This document shows positions 26,311 through 35,475 of a stretch of 49,523 bases of DNA, one piece after another. Position 1 is the first letter of the stretch, and each line of letters starts with the position of its first letter. The stretch covers positions 1-49,523 of the forward strand of contig JBMNCO010000246.1 in assembly GCA_049366815.1 (NCBI GenBank), read 5' to 3'. The stretch is from CAYNYM01 sp049366815. GTDB taxonomy: Bacteria; Desulfobacterota; DSM-4660; Desulfatiglandales; HGW-15. The notes under the pieces were generated by a model. The model worked only from the letters and a program-made list of their open reading frames with translations. It had not been told where the DNA came from and did not search any database. Both the position numbers and the translations under genes were made by a program.

Positions 26311-27135
26311 ATGTGGGAATACACGGATAAGGTAAAGGAGCATTTTCTCAACCCCCGAAACGCCGGGGAAGTGGAAGATGCAAACGCGATCGGTGAAGTA
26401 GGCTCCATGGCCTGTGGGGACGCGCTCAAACTCAGCCTGAAGGTGGACGAAAACGGTAAGATCGACGAAGCCAGATTCCAGACCTTTGGCTGCGCGAGTG
26501 CCATTGCCTCGGCCTCGGCCCTCACGGAAATGCTTAAGGGAAAGACCCTTGAAGAGGCCGAAAAGATCACCAATCAGGATATAGCGGATTTCCTCGGCGG
26601 TCTTCCCAAGGAAAAGATGCACTGCTCCGTTCTCGGACGCCAAGCCCTCGAAGCGGCGCTTGCCAATTACAGGGGAGAGGCCCCGGCGGTAAAGGAAGGG
26701 GAGATCGTCTGTGAGTGTTTCGGCGTCACGGACCTGGAGATCGAAAAGGCAATCAGGGAAAACAATATTTCATCGGTTGAGGAAGTCACCAACTTCACCA
26801 AGGCCGGCGGGGGATGCGAGAGCTGCCACGACACCATCCGGGAGATCATCGCCAGGGTGCGGAGCGAGGAAAGGCCCGTCACCCGCCCCAAGCTCTCAAA
26901 TATCCAGAAGATCAGGATGATCGAGGAGACTATCGAGCGCGAAATCAGACCGTCCCTGCAGCATGACGGGGGAGATATCGAACTCGTCGATGTGGTGGGT
27001 AATCGTGTCCTGGTGGCCACCCGCGGGGCCTGTGCGGTTTGTAAGGCCTCCGAGCTGACCTTGACGCACTTCGTGCAGACCAAGCTTCGTGAGCTGGTAT
27101 GGCCCGAATTGGTGGTCGAGGAGGTGAAGGAATGA
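26311..27135 (+). CDS. nifU: NifU-type Fe-S cluster scaffold protein
   Basis: 274-aa three-domain NifU. The N-terminal IscU-like domain has ligands Cys35, Cys61 and Cys105. The central BFD-like [2Fe-2S] domain has Cys134, Cys136, Cys169 and Cys172. The C-terminal Nfu domain has Cys241 and Cys244 in GACAVCKAS, where most relatives have a CGSC-type motif. It assembles Fe-S clusters using sulfur from NifS. GGAGG lies 7 nt before the ATG. The gene overlaps nifS by ATGA. In the absence of nitrogenase genes here it probably serves as the general Fe-S system of this anaerobe. Confidence 0.95.
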   Translation: MWEYTDKVKEHFLNPRNAGEVEDANAIGEVGSMACGDALKLSLKVDENGKIDEARFQTFGCASAIASASALTEMLKGKTLEEAEKITNQDIADFLGGLPKEKMHCSVLGRQALEAALANYRGEAPAVKEGEIVCECFGVTDLEIEKAIRENNISSVEEVTNFTKAGGGCESCHDTIREIIARVRSEERPVTRPKLSNIQKIRMIEETIEREIRPSLQHDGGDIELVDVVGNRVLVATRGACAVCKASELTLTHFVQTKLRELVWPELVVEEVKE

Positions 27136-28316
27136 AAACGATATATCTGGACAACAATGCGACTACCCGGGTGGCGCCTGAAGTGTTGGAGTCCATGCTA
27201 CCTTACCTCAGCGATCTGTACGGGAACCCCAGCAGCGCCTATACTTTCGGCGGCCGGGTGGCCCGAGAAATCCGTGAGGCGAGGGAACAGGTGGCTTCGC
27301 TCCTGGGCGCCTCACCCGATGAGATTATCTTCACAAGCTGCGGGTCAGAGAGCGACAACACGGCCATCATGTCCGCCCTTGACACGGAAAAGGACAAGAC
27401 GCACATCGTCACGAGCCGCGTGGAACACCCCGCCATCAAGGTCCTCTGCGGCCATCTCGCCAAACAGGGTTACAGGGTTACTGAAATACCGGTGGACAGG
27501 GAAGGGCGCCTGGACATGAACAGGTACAGGGAAAGCCTTACACCGGATACGGCCATGGTCAGCCTTATGTGGGCAAACAACGAGACCGGGGTGATCTTTC
27601 CGGTGGAGGAGGCCGCTCAAATGGCCAAGGACAGGGGCGTCCTCTTCCACACCGACGCCGTTCAGGCCGTGGGCAAGATTCCCATTGATCTCAACAACAG
27701 CGCCGTCGACATGATGTCCATCTCCGGCCACAAGCTTCACGCCCCCAAGGGCGTTGGGGTGCTTTACGTGCGCAAGGGCACAAAATTTTCCCCTTTTCTC
27801 ATCGGCGGGCATCAGGAGCACGGACGCCGGGGGGGCACGGAAAACGCGGCGGGCATCATCGCACTGGGAAAGGCGTGTGAACTGGCGGCAAAAAATATGG
27901 AGGAAGAGAACACGAGGGTCAGGGGACTGCGCGACAAGCTGGAAAAAGAGATCCTGAACAAGGTCCCCAACAGCCGTATAAACGGCGGTCTTGCAGAACG
28001 CCTCCCCAATACAAGCAACATCAGCTTTGAATTCATCGAAGGCGAGGCCATCCTCCTGCTCATGGATGAACTCGGTATCTGCGCCTCTTCCGGTTCCGCC
28101 TGTACGTCGGGGTCCCTGCAGCCGTCCCATGTCCTCCGGGCCATGGGCGTACCCTTTACCATGGCCCACGGATCCATTCGATTCAGCCTGAGCATCTTCA
28201 ACACGGAGAAGGAGATCGATTTCGTGGTGGAAGAGGTACCCCCGATCATTGAAAAGCTGCGAAGCTTCTCCCCCTTCTGGAAACCCGAGGGTCAGGCCTG
28301 CGCCTCCGGAACCTGA
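27132..28316 (+). CDS. nifS: NifS-type cysteine desulfurase
   Basis: 394-aa PLP enzyme that takes sulfur from cysteine to form a persulfide for NifU. The start is YLDNNATTRVAPEVLESM, PLP-binding Lys201 is in SGHKLHAPKG, and the active-site Cys324 is in SSGSACTSGSLQPSHVL. I chose ATG 27132, which overlaps the nifU stop as ATGA with GGAGGTGA upstream. The loop around Cys324 has the short insertion typical of NifS/IscS-type desulfurases. It is followed after 43 nt by cysE, so the operon makes its own cysteine. Confidence 0.95.
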   Translation: MKTIYLDNNATTRVAPEVLESMLPYLSDLYGNPSSAYTFGGRVAREIREAREQVASLLGASPDEIIFTSCGSESDNTAIMSALDTEKDKTHIVTSRVEHPAIKVLCGHLAKQGYRVTEIPVDREGRLDMNRYRESLTPDTAMVSLMWANNETGVIFPVEEAAQMAKDRGVLFHTDAVQAVGKIPIDLNNSAVDMMSISGHKLHAPKGVGVLYVRKGTKFSPFLIGGHQEHGRRGGTENAAGIIALGKACELAAKNMEEENTRVRGLRDKLEKEILNKVPNSRINGGLAERLPNTSNISFEFIEGEAILLLMDELGICASSGSACTSGSLQPSHVLRAMGVPFTMAHGSIRFSLSIFNTEKEIDFVVEEVPPIIEKLRSFSPFWKPEGQACASGT

Positions 28317-28359
28317 TCATGACCTGTCGCCCCTTTACACGAGGGCGAAGGAGAACGCC

Positions 28360-29325
28360 ATGGAACACCATGCCAGAGAAGACCAATGCAAGGTCGACGT
28401 GTCGAGCAGGGAACACTATCGTGGGCAAATCCCCTCTATTGTGCAACAGCTCGTCCTCTCCTGCGAGGGCAAGGAGTGCTTCGATCATGTGAGCCCCGAA
28501 CCCATCCCCACGAGAGAAGCCATCGTCGATCTTATCGTGAGGGCCAGGCGTATCCTTTATCCCGGCTTTTTCATCCCCAATCGGGTGGACAAGGTCAATA
28601 TCGAATACTACTTCGGGCAGGAGGTCACAGGGTTCTTCGATGCCCTGGCCAATCAGATCACCCTTTCCATCCGCCACGAGTGTCTCCGTTATGATGAACC
28701 CTGCACCCAGTGCCTTGAGAGGGGGTCCGCATGCGCGGTCACCTTTTTGCGGGAAATGCCCCGGCTCCGTCGGATCCTGGGCGGGGACGTGTTCGCGGCC
28801 CGGGAAGGGGACCCGGCCGCAAAGAGTTTTGATGAGATCATCTTCAGCTATCCCGGTCTTTTTGCCGTCACAGTCTATCGTATCGCCCACCAGCTCCATG
28901 AACAGGGCGTTCCGCTGCTCCCCCGCATCATGACGGAATACGCCCACACTCAGACGGGTATCGACATCCACCCCGGAGCCCATATCGGCGAAAGTTTTTT
29001 TATTGATCACGGGACCGGGGTCGTTATCGGCGAAACCACAGAGATTGGAGACCGGGTGAGGATCTATCAGGGCGTCACCCTGGGAGCCCTTTCATTGCCA
29101 CGGGATTCCCTGGAAGGCCTCCGAGACAAGAAGCGTCATCCTACCATTGAGGATGACGTGGTCATCTATTCGGGAGCGACCATCCTGGGGGGAGAAACCG
29201 TGATCGGGGCCCGATCGGTGATCGGCGGAAATGTCTGGCTCACGGATTCCGTACCGCGGGACACCAAGGTCTTCCTGAAGAGGCCCGAGCTGATATTCAA
29301 GGACGGCACGGGAAAAGGCCGATAG
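28360..29325 (+). CDS. cysE: Serine O-acetyltransferase
   Basis: 321-aa enzyme that makes O-acetylserine from serine and acetyl-CoA, the first step of cysteine synthesis. The C-terminal left-handed beta helix shows hexapeptide repeats with the catalytic His204 in GIDIHPGAHIG, then FFIDHGTGVVIGET and the acetyl-CoA segment KKRHPTIEDDVVI. It has a longer N-terminal helical part than E. coli CysE, with Cys residues in EPCTQCLERGSAC that may bind metal. AAGGAG precedes the ATG at 28360; the longer frame upstream overlaps nifS. The next gene encodes its product's user, cysteine synthase. Confidence 0.9.
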   Translation: MEHHAREDQCKVDVSSREHYRGQIPSIVQQLVLSCEGKECFDHVSPEPIPTREAIVDLIVRARRILYPGFFIPNRVDKVNIEYYFGQEVTGFFDALANQITLSIRHECLRYDEPCTQCLERGSACAVTFLREMPRLRRILGGDVFAAREGDPAAKSFDEIIFSYPGLFAVTVYRIAHQLHEQGVPLLPRIMTEYAHTQTGIDIHPGAHIGESFFIDHGTGVVIGETTEIGDRVRIYQGVTLGALSLPRDSLEGLRDKKRHPTIEDDVVIYSGATILGGETVIGARSVIGGNVWLTDSVPRDTKVFLKRPELIFKDGTGKGR

Positions 29326-29496
29326 CAGGGCGCCATCAAGCGGAGTCGGGTTAGGATTTTCCTATGAATTCAGTCCGTTCCAATGACTGTGTGGAAATCA
29401 TGCTCCCTTTTTGCATTCAAATGGGAGATATATCCCGACGGGGCGGGCAAAGTCCTGACGCGACCCTCCTGACCTTATCCGGAAAGGGGAGAGACC

Positions 29497-30420
29497 ATGG
29501 GGCAGATTTTTGAAGACGTCACAAAGACAACGGGCTATACACCTCTGGTCCGGTTGGACCGGATCGCAGGGGGACTTCCGGGGACCATCCTGGCCAAACT
29601 GGAATTCAGGAATCCCCTGGGCAGTGTAAAAGACAGAATCGGTCTGGCCATGATCGAGGCGGCGGAAAGAGAGGGGCTGATCGGTCCTGAAACTCTCATT
29701 GTGGAGCCTACCAGCGGTAACACCGGTATTGCCCTGGCCTTTGTCTGCGCGGTCAAGGGCTATCGGCTTCTCCTGACCATGCCCGAGACCATGAGCATCG
29801 AGAGGCGCAAACTCCTCCGGCACCTGGGTGCGGAACTGGTCCTCACACCTGGAACCGAAGGCATGAAGGGTGCCATCCGGAGGTCCCGGGAGATCCTCGC
29901 GGAAACCGCCAATGCCTTTATGCCCGATCAATTCAGCAATCCGGCCAACCCGGATATTCATCGCAGGACAACGGCGGAGGAGATCTGGCGGGATACCGAG
30001 GGGGGTGTGGACATCCTCGTCGCAGGGGTGGGAACGGGCGGCACCATTACGGGCGTGTCCGAAGTGATCAAGGCCCGGAAAGCCTCATTCCGCGCCGTGG
30101 CGGTCGAGCCGCGCGACTCGCCGGTGCTCTCGGGGGGCCGTCCCGGGCCCCATAAGATCCAGGGCATTGGGGCCGGTTTTGTCCCCGAGGTGCTCAACAC
30201 CGCTTTGATTGACGAGATCCTGACCGTCTCCAATGAGGAGGCCTTTGAAACGGCCCGGGATCTGGCCGGACAGGAAGGCATTCTTTGCGGAATCTCTTCC
30301 GGGGCCGCGACGGCCGCCGCGGTCAGGATCGCCGGGAGGCCTGATAGCAAAGGGAAACAGATTGTGACGATTCTTCCCAGTACGGGCGAGCGGTATCTGA
30401 GTACGGACCTGTTTCTCTAA
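29497..30420 (+). CDS. cysK: Cysteine synthase (O-acetylserine sulfhydrylase)
   Basis: 307-aa PLP fold-type II enzyme that forms cysteine from O-acetylserine and sulfide. Lys45 in NPLGSVKDR binds PLP, PTSGNTG is the substrate loop, and GTGGTITG binds the phosphate. The C-terminus, ILPSTGERYLSTDLF, is typical. The gene lies 171 nt after cysE and ends 8 nt from the convergent HD gene. Co-location with nifU and nifS suggests local supply of cysteine as the sulfur source for cluster assembly. Confidence 0.95.
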   Translation: MGQIFEDVTKTTGYTPLVRLDRIAGGLPGTILAKLEFRNPLGSVKDRIGLAMIEAAEREGLIGPETLIVEPTSGNTGIALAFVCAVKGYRLLLTMPETMSIERRKLLRHLGAELVLTPGTEGMKGAIRRSREILAETANAFMPDQFSNPANPDIHRRTTAEEIWRDTEGGVDILVAGVGTGGTITGVSEVIKARKASFRAVAVEPRDSPVLSGGRPGPHKIQGIGAGFVPEVLNTALIDEILTVSNEEAFETARDLAGQEGILCGISSGAATAAAVRIAGRPDSKGKQIVTILPSTGERYLSTDLFL

Positions 30421-30428
30421 AATCGGGA

Positions 30429-31013
30429 CTAGAAGGTCGCGTCGTTCGTCATCTGCCGCCTGCGCCGCCCCAACTCTTCCAGGGCGATGGTCCTTGCCGT
30501 ATCCGTAAAAAGCCACCCGTCGAGGCTCGCGTAAAGTCTTGAAAGACTTTGGGCCGGGGTAAGTTGAAACCTCCGGTTATCGATGCGAAAAGCTTCCCGT
30601 GTGAACCTCCAGAGTTTGTCTGCATCCTTCACAATGCGATCGTTCAGAGAGAGGGGCGTTTCCCGTGAGTCGTGGCCCGAGATGATCTCAAGGATCTCTT
30701 CTGTCTTTTCAGGATCATAGGAAACAGCAGCCAGGATATCACCCGCTATTTCGACACCTTTCACTTCGTGCTGCCGGTTCAACTCGGGGCGCGTGGCCTT
30801 TGGGCCGTAGGCCATAATCTGCTGCGCCTCCGGAACCGTCTTCCACCCCACATCGTGGAGGATTATGGCCGGTATGACGATGTCTTCATCACCCCCCTGT
30901 TTTTCGAGCAGGGCACGGGCCATGATGGTTGAGATATCCGTGTGAATGTCATTGTCCCTCGTCCTGAGGTAGGGGTCTGCCAATGCCCTGATCTTCCTAA
31001 AAATAGCCTTCAT
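30429..31013 (-). CDS. HD-domain phosphohydrolase
   Basis: 194-aa protein with an HD domain. Metal ligands are visible as His24, the His53-Asp54 pair in LHDVGWKTV, His82 in RQHEVKGVEIAG, His114 in SGHDSR and Asp130/Asp132 in VKDADKLWRF. Proteins of this kind hydrolyse nucleotides or phosphoesters, but the substrate is unassigned. I chose ATG 31013 with AAGGAAAG upstream. It follows the Cys-repeat gene by 31 nt and is probably co-transcribed with it. Confidence 0.82.
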   Translation of the reverse strand: MKAIFRKIRALADPYLRTRDNDIHTDISTIMARALLEKQGGDEDIVIPAIILHDVGWKTVPEAQQIMAYGPKATRPELNRQHEVKGVEIAGDILAAVSYDPEKTEEILEIISGHDSRETPLSLNDRIVKDADKLWRFTREAFRIDNRRFQLTPAQSLSRLYASLDGWLFTDTARTIALEELGRRRRQMTNDATF

Positions 31014-31044
31014 GCTTTCCTTACTGTTCTTCACCACCTGTACT

Positions 31045-31479
31045 TCAGAAGGTACCCAACTGACAACGGGAGATCTTGATTCCCAGCTTTTCACAGGCAG
31101 AGGTGATTTGCATCTTTCGAAGTCCAAGCCCTTGGGCGATATCCCAGGCCTCTTTACAGGGAAGACGGCCCTCATCCAGGCGGTCACGGACGGCCTTTTC
31201 CAGTTCCTCTTCCACATTCTCCCGGGGACTTACCGGGCTCTTCTGGGGTCCGTAACCGAAGAGACCGAGCTGGCACTTGGTGATGGATTTCTCCACCTGA
31301 TCAATGGTACGTCCAACCGCCCTCGGCTCGACCTTCAGGTCTTCCACGATCGTAAAGGCCACGGCGCAGGGGACCTCGTTTTCCGGAACCCTTTCTCTGA
31401 TGGCCTCGGCGATTCTCGCATCGATTTCCTGATCCTTCCCGTGTTTGTCCGAAAAATGCCCTTTGTCTTCGTGTGTCAT
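31045..31479 (-). CDS. Tandem-duplicated small protein with PC...CQLG motifs, unknown function
   Basis: 144-aa soluble protein built from two copies of one module (residues about 22-74 and 92-144). Each has a helix ending (R/D)xRxxxxxxPC, then a helical pattern like a winged or HTH fold (VEDLKVEPRAVGRTIDQ and AQGLGLRKMQITSACEK), then CQLG. The PC motif (Cys38, Cys108) and the CQLG motif (Cys69, Cys139) recur with an exact 70-residue period. This suggests a domain duplication whose paired Cys may bind a metal. I do not recognise a named family. AGGAGG lies 7 nt before the ATG at 31479. Confidence 0.7.
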   Translation of the reverse strand: MTHEDKGHFSDKHGKDQEIDARIAEAIRERVPENEVPCAVAFTIVEDLKVEPRAVGRTIDQVEKSITKCQLGLFGYGPQKSPVSPRENVEEELEKAVRDRLDEGRLPCKEAWDIAQGLGLRKMQITSACEKLGIKISRCQLGTF

Positions 31480-31906
31480 CTCGTTTCCTCCTGAAAGATT
31501 GGAATACGAGCCCCGGGTATGCACGACTCTTCCTGCCATCCTGCATACATACAGGACCCGGAATACTTTTTCCGCCTCGGTATGTCGAAATGATCGGGAA
31601 ACACCCGGGTGGTATTTTCAGACTAGACCAAAAAGGATTTCCCAAAATCCCAAACCGGACACCTTTGGAGGGGACTGATCATGCAATCATAGCCGAGAGT
31701 TCGGAAAATCTCAACCTTGTCTTTCTCCAGTACGGTCCGTCCGCAATGGACCCTGCAAACCAATGCCGTTAAAATAAACACCAAACGACAGAATTTAAAG
31801 GTCTCAAATGGGCATCCTGGCCTGCAGTCTACGCGAAACAGCACAAAAGGAGGACGATCCCTCCTTCCGGGTTGTATTTACGCTTTAATTTCTCTAATAT
31901 GCCTGC
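31480..31906. other. Intergenic region between divergent units
   Basis: About 430 bp between the minus-strand Cys-repeat gene and the plus-strand dus gene, so it must hold promoters in both directions. I see no gene, strong hairpin or consensus promoter pair. A ribosome binding sequence is poor before the dus ATG (AATATGCCTGC), so its start rests on family similarity. Confidence 0.4.
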
Positions 31907-32884
31907 ATGCTTCGCATTGGATCGCTTAAATTGGATAATTGGCTTTTTATGGCCCCTATGGCCGGGGTCACCACGCTTCCTTTTCGACTGATGGTCAAAA
32001 AACTGGGGGCCGGAGTGGTCACGACCGAGATGGTGAGCGCCATGGGCCTGACCCTCAGAAATCAGAAAACACTCGGCTACCTTCGGACCCACCCCTCGGA
32101 AAGACCACTGGCCGTGCAAATCTTCGGGGCCAAACCCGATGCCATGGCCAGGGCCGTTCAAATGGTCGTTGACACCGGGGCCGATCTCGTGGACATCAAC
32201 ATGGGATGCCCGGTCAAGAAGGTGACCAAGACCGGCGCCGGCGCCGCGCTGCTCCGGGACCCCGGCAGGGTGGCGGAGCTGGTCACGAGAGTCAGGCTGG
32301 CCTGCAGCCTTCCCCTGACGGTTAAGATCCGGGCCGGTTGGTCACCGCGGGACTGGCCGGGCCTCGAGATAGCGCAAATCATTCAGGATTGTGGGGCCGA
32401 CGCCGTCACCATCCACCCAAGGTTTGCCACCCAGGGCTTTTCCGGAACTGCTGACTGGTCCCTTATTGGAGAGATAAAGTCCAGGCTGATGATCCCGGTG
32501 ATCGGCAACGGGGATGTATTTGAAGCTTCACACGCCCTAAGTATGAAGCAACAGACCGGATGTGACGGCGTCATGATCGGTCGGGGCGCGGTCGGCAATC
32601 CCTGGATTTTCAAACAGACTCTCTCCCTGGAACAGGGAATACCATCGCCCGAGCCCAGTCTTTCCGAACGGAAGGACCTCATCATGGAGCATTTCGGGTT
32701 GCTGTGCGAGACAATGGACGAGCACCGGGCCGCCCGTACCATGCGGGGTCTGCTCCTCTGGTACACCAAAGGTCTTCCCCACAGCAGTCGGTTTCGGGGG
32801 GGGATCACCCAGATAGGCGATCTGGATTCCCTGGTGCATATACTGGACGATTACTTTTCCCTGTTAGAGGTCACGATCCCTTGA
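31907..32884 (+). CDS. dusB: tRNA-dihydrouridine synthase (DusB-like)
   Basis: 325-aa FMN enzyme that reduces uridine to dihydrouridine in tRNA. It starts with LDNWLFMAPMAGVTTLPFR, and catalytic Cys101 is in DINMGCPVKKVTK. TIHPRFATQGFSG and IGNGDVF...GVMIGRGAVGNPWIF are typical flavin/phosphate segments, followed by the C-terminal helical tRNA-binding domain. The last codons overlap ispH (TTGA). In many proteobacteria dusB precedes fis; here it precedes an isoprenoid gene. Confidence 0.92.
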   Translation: MLRIGSLKLDNWLFMAPMAGVTTLPFRLMVKKLGAGVVTTEMVSAMGLTLRNQKTLGYLRTHPSERPLAVQIFGAKPDAMARAVQMVVDTGADLVDINMGCPVKKVTKTGAGAALLRDPGRVAELVTRVRLACSLPLTVKIRAGWSPRDWPGLEIAQIIQDCGADAVTIHPRFATQGFSGTADWSLIGEIKSRLMIPVIGNGDVFEASHALSMKQQTGCDGVMIGRGAVGNPWIFKQTLSLEQGIPSPEPSLSERKDLIMEHFGLLCETMDEHRAARTMRGLLLWYTKGLPHSSRFRGGITQIGDLDSLVHILDDYFSLLEVTIP

Positions 32885-34614
32885 AAGTCAAACTGGCAAG
32901 AACGGCCGGATTCTGCATGGGTGTACACCGGGCCATGGACAAGGTCCTCACAGAGGCCAACCAGGGCGATGGACCGATCTACACCTATGGCCCTCTCATT
33001 CATAACCAACAGGTCATCGATCTCCTTATATCCAAGGGGGTTATTCCCATTAAGGATGTTTCAGGAATAAAGGAGGGAACCCTGGTTATCAGGGCCCACG
33101 GCATACCGCCCCAGGAAAGGGAGACCTTGCGGGAAAGCGGCCTCAGGATCATAGACGCCACCTGCCCCAAGGTAGCCAGGGTACAGGCCATCATCCGGTC
33201 CCACACCCGCAGGGATTTCACCCCTGTGATAGTGGGGGATCGTGACCATCCCGAGGTCCTCGGTCTCAAGGGTTACAGTGACGGAAAGGCCCATGTGATC
33301 AGCCGACCTGAAGAGGTCGCCGATCTGCCTGAAACAAAAAAGCTTTTCGTGGTGGCACAGACCACACAGGACGCGGAGATCTACCGGACGATCCTGGAGG
33401 CGATCAAAAAGAGGTTCCCGGATGCCCTGGTCTTCGACACCATTTGTGACGCCACCCACAATCGGCAGGAAGAGGTCAGGAGTTTTTCCAACCAGGTAGA
33501 CGGTATGGTCGTGGTGGGCGGGTATCACAGCGGCAACACGCGCCGCCTGGCCCAGGTCGCCGAGACCTCCGGTATCCCCACATTTCATGTAGAGACAGAA
33601 GAAGAACTGGACAAAAGAGACCTCACCAACATGAACCTGGTGGGCGTGACGGCCGGGGCGTCAACTCCCAACTGGATGATCAGAAAGGTCGTCCAGAAGA
33701 TCGAGAGCATTCGAGGGCGGGGCGAATCCCACCTTGGCCGCTGGGCCCGGGACGTCTTTAGAATTCTCTTTGAGAGCAACGTCATGGTCGCCATTGCCGG
33801 ATTCTCCATTTCCTACGCAGCCACCATCCTTTTAGGAAGAGATCCTGATCTTGTCCACCCCTCCCTCGCATTTCTCTATATCTATGCCATGCATGTCCTT
33901 AACCGCTTTCTGGACAAAGGTGCCAGCACCTACAACGATCCTGCGATGGCCGTTTTTTACCGCAGGCACCGATTCATATTGACCCTCTCGGGCATAGCCG
34001 CCATCGCGGGCGCCCTGTTTCTGGCCCTCAATCTTGGCCTATTTGTTTTCATCATCGTGGCCGCTCTCAGCGTACTCGGCACCACTTACAGCATTCCCCT
34101 TGTGCCCGCAAGTCTTCGGCATTTATGGCGTTATTCAAAAATCAAGGACATCCCCGGGTCAAAGACCCTTGCCGAGGCCCTGGGCTGGGCTGCGGTCATC
34201 GCCCTCATCCCACTCCTGGAACCTGATCCCCCGGGGCTCATCGACTCTCTCTTTGTTATTTACTTTGTATTATCAATGGTTTATATTCGGTCTGCCCTTT
34301 TCGACATCTTCCAGGCCCAGGGCGACCTGATCGTCGGAGCAGAGACCCTTCCCATTATCCTCGGGGAGGAAAGGACCCTCTTGCTCCTTAAGATCATTTC
34401 CCTGGGCAGTATCGGCATACTCCTTCTCGCGCCCGTCCTGAGTGATATCGGCTTTCTGTCCTACCTTTGCATTCTCTGCTACCTCTCATTGATCCTCGCC
34501 CTTTTGGCCTATGAAAAACGTTGGCTCTACGTGGGTACGCGCCTCGAGGCCATGATTGACGGCAGTTTCTTTCTTGCGGGCCTGCTGGGTCTCGCGTGGC
34601 ATCTCTTGAGATGA
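32881..34614 (+). CDS. ispH: IspH-UbiA fusion: HMBPP reductase joined to a prenyltransferase-like membrane domain
   Basis: 577-aa two-part protein. Residues 1-280 are IspH, which converts HMBPP to IPP and DMAPP using a 4Fe-4S cluster held by Cys12 (GFCMGVHRAM), Cys95 (DATCPKV) and Cys189 (DTICDATHNRQ), with the proton-relay segment RAHG. Residues about 290-577 have eight or nine membrane helices and UbiA-like motifs: NRFLD at 341-345, a weakened first Asp motif, and FDIFQAQGDLIVGAETLP with Asp475 and Asp482 as the second. The start is TTG 32881, overlapping the dusB stop; KVKLARTAGFCMG then matches normal IspH. The membrane part may use the prenyl products. The next gene (GT2) overlaps by ATGA. 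Confidence 0.88.
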   Translation: MKVKLARTAGFCMGVHRAMDKVLTEANQGDGPIYTYGPLIHNQQVIDLLISKGVIPIKDVSGIKEGTLVIRAHGIPPQERETLRESGLRIIDATCPKVARVQAIIRSHTRRDFTPVIVGDRDHPEVLGLKGYSDGKAHVISRPEEVADLPETKKLFVVAQTTQDAEIYRTILEAIKKRFPDALVFDTICDATHNRQEEVRSFSNQVDGMVVVGGYHSGNTRRLAQVAETSGIPTFHVETEEELDKRDLTNMNLVGVTAGASTPNWMIRKVVQKIESIRGRGESHLGRWARDVFRILFESNVMVAIAGFSISYAATILLGRDPDLVHPSLAFLYIYAMHVLNRFLDKGASTYNDPAMAVFYRRHRFILTLSGIAAIAGALFLALNLGLFVFIIVAALSVLGTTYSIPLVPASLRHLWRYSKIKDIPGSKTLAEALGWAAVIALIPLLEPDPPGLIDSLFVIYFVLSMVYIRSALFDIFQAQGDLIVGAETLPIILGEERTLLLLKIISLGSIGILLLAPVLSDIGFLSYLCILCYLSLILALLAYEKRWLYVGTRLEAMIDGSFFLAGLLGLAWHLLR

Positions 34615-35456
34615 CCGCCGTAAGTGTCGTCATTCCGACCTACAACAGGGCACCCATGGTCACTCGCGCCGTCGCCTCCGTGCTTTACCAGACCTTTCAG
34701 GATTTCGAGCTCATCGTAGTAGACGATGCCTCCGATGACAACACCCCCGATCTCCTGTCACATTTCGGTCCCCTGATCACGCTGATTCGGCATCCACGCA
34801 ACCTGGGCGTTTCTGCAGCAAGAAACACGGGAGTCAAGGCCTCCTGCGCCCCCTTGGTTGCCTTTCTTGATTCGGATGATTACTGGCTCCCTGGAAAACT
34901 CGAGGCCCAGGTGTCATTCCTCAGGGAAAATCCCGGGGCCGTGGCCTGTCAGACTGAAGAGATATGGATCCGTAAGGGGCTCCGTGTGAATCCCCGCAAA
35001 AAACACCTGAAACCCTCCGGTGATATCTTTTTGGCCTCTTTGAAACTCTGCCTGGTCAGCCCTTCAGCCGTTATGGTCAGGGCCTCTCTATTCAGGGACC
35101 TCGGTCTCTTTGATGAAACGCTGCCGGCCTGCGAAGACTATGATCTGTGGCTGCGGATTTCGTCGCACTATCCCATACACCTCATCAAGGAATATCTGGT
35201 CGTCAAGGAGGGGGGCCACTCAGACCAGCTTTCTGCCCGTTACCCCGGCATGGACCGGTTCAGGATCAGGGCCATGAAAAAACTTCTTGAAAAGGACGCG
35301 TTGAACAGAAGACAACGTGAGGCGACCCTGGCGGAACTGACCGTCAAGTGCCGCATCTATGGTGAGGGCTGCCTCCGGAGAGGCAAAAAGGAGGAAGGGG
35401 AATATTACCTCCGGCTTCCCGAAAGACTAAAGAACTCCAAGTCTAGGATCACTTAA
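34611..35456 (+). CDS. Family 2 glycosyltransferase
   Basis: 281-aa GT-A fold glycosyltransferase. The N-terminal nucleotide-binding part has SVVIPTYNRAPMVTRAVASV and VVDDASDDNT, the DxD-type metal motif is in AFLDSDDYWLP (about residue 90), and the acceptor region has ED before YDLWLRI (about 185). No membrane segment is present. The ATG overlaps the ispH-ubiA stop as ATGA, so expression is coupled, and the acceptor may be a polyprenyl-linked lipid, by inference only. A GTG 15 nt earlier is an alternative start. Confidence 0.85.
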   Translation: MTAVSVVIPTYNRAPMVTRAVASVLYQTFQDFELIVVDDASDDNTPDLLSHFGPLITLIRHPRNLGVSAARNTGVKASCAPLVAFLDSDDYWLPGKLEAQVSFLRENPGAVACQTEEIWIRKGLRVNPRKKHLKPSGDIFLASLKLCLVSPSAVMVRASLFRDLGLFDETLPACEDYDLWLRISSHYPIHLIKEYLVVKEGGHSDQLSARYPGMDRFRIRAMKKLLEKDALNRRQREATLAELTVKCRIYGEGCLRRGKKEEGEYYLRLPERLKNSKSRIT

Positions 35457-35475
35457 CGAGCAAACGGAACAACCC

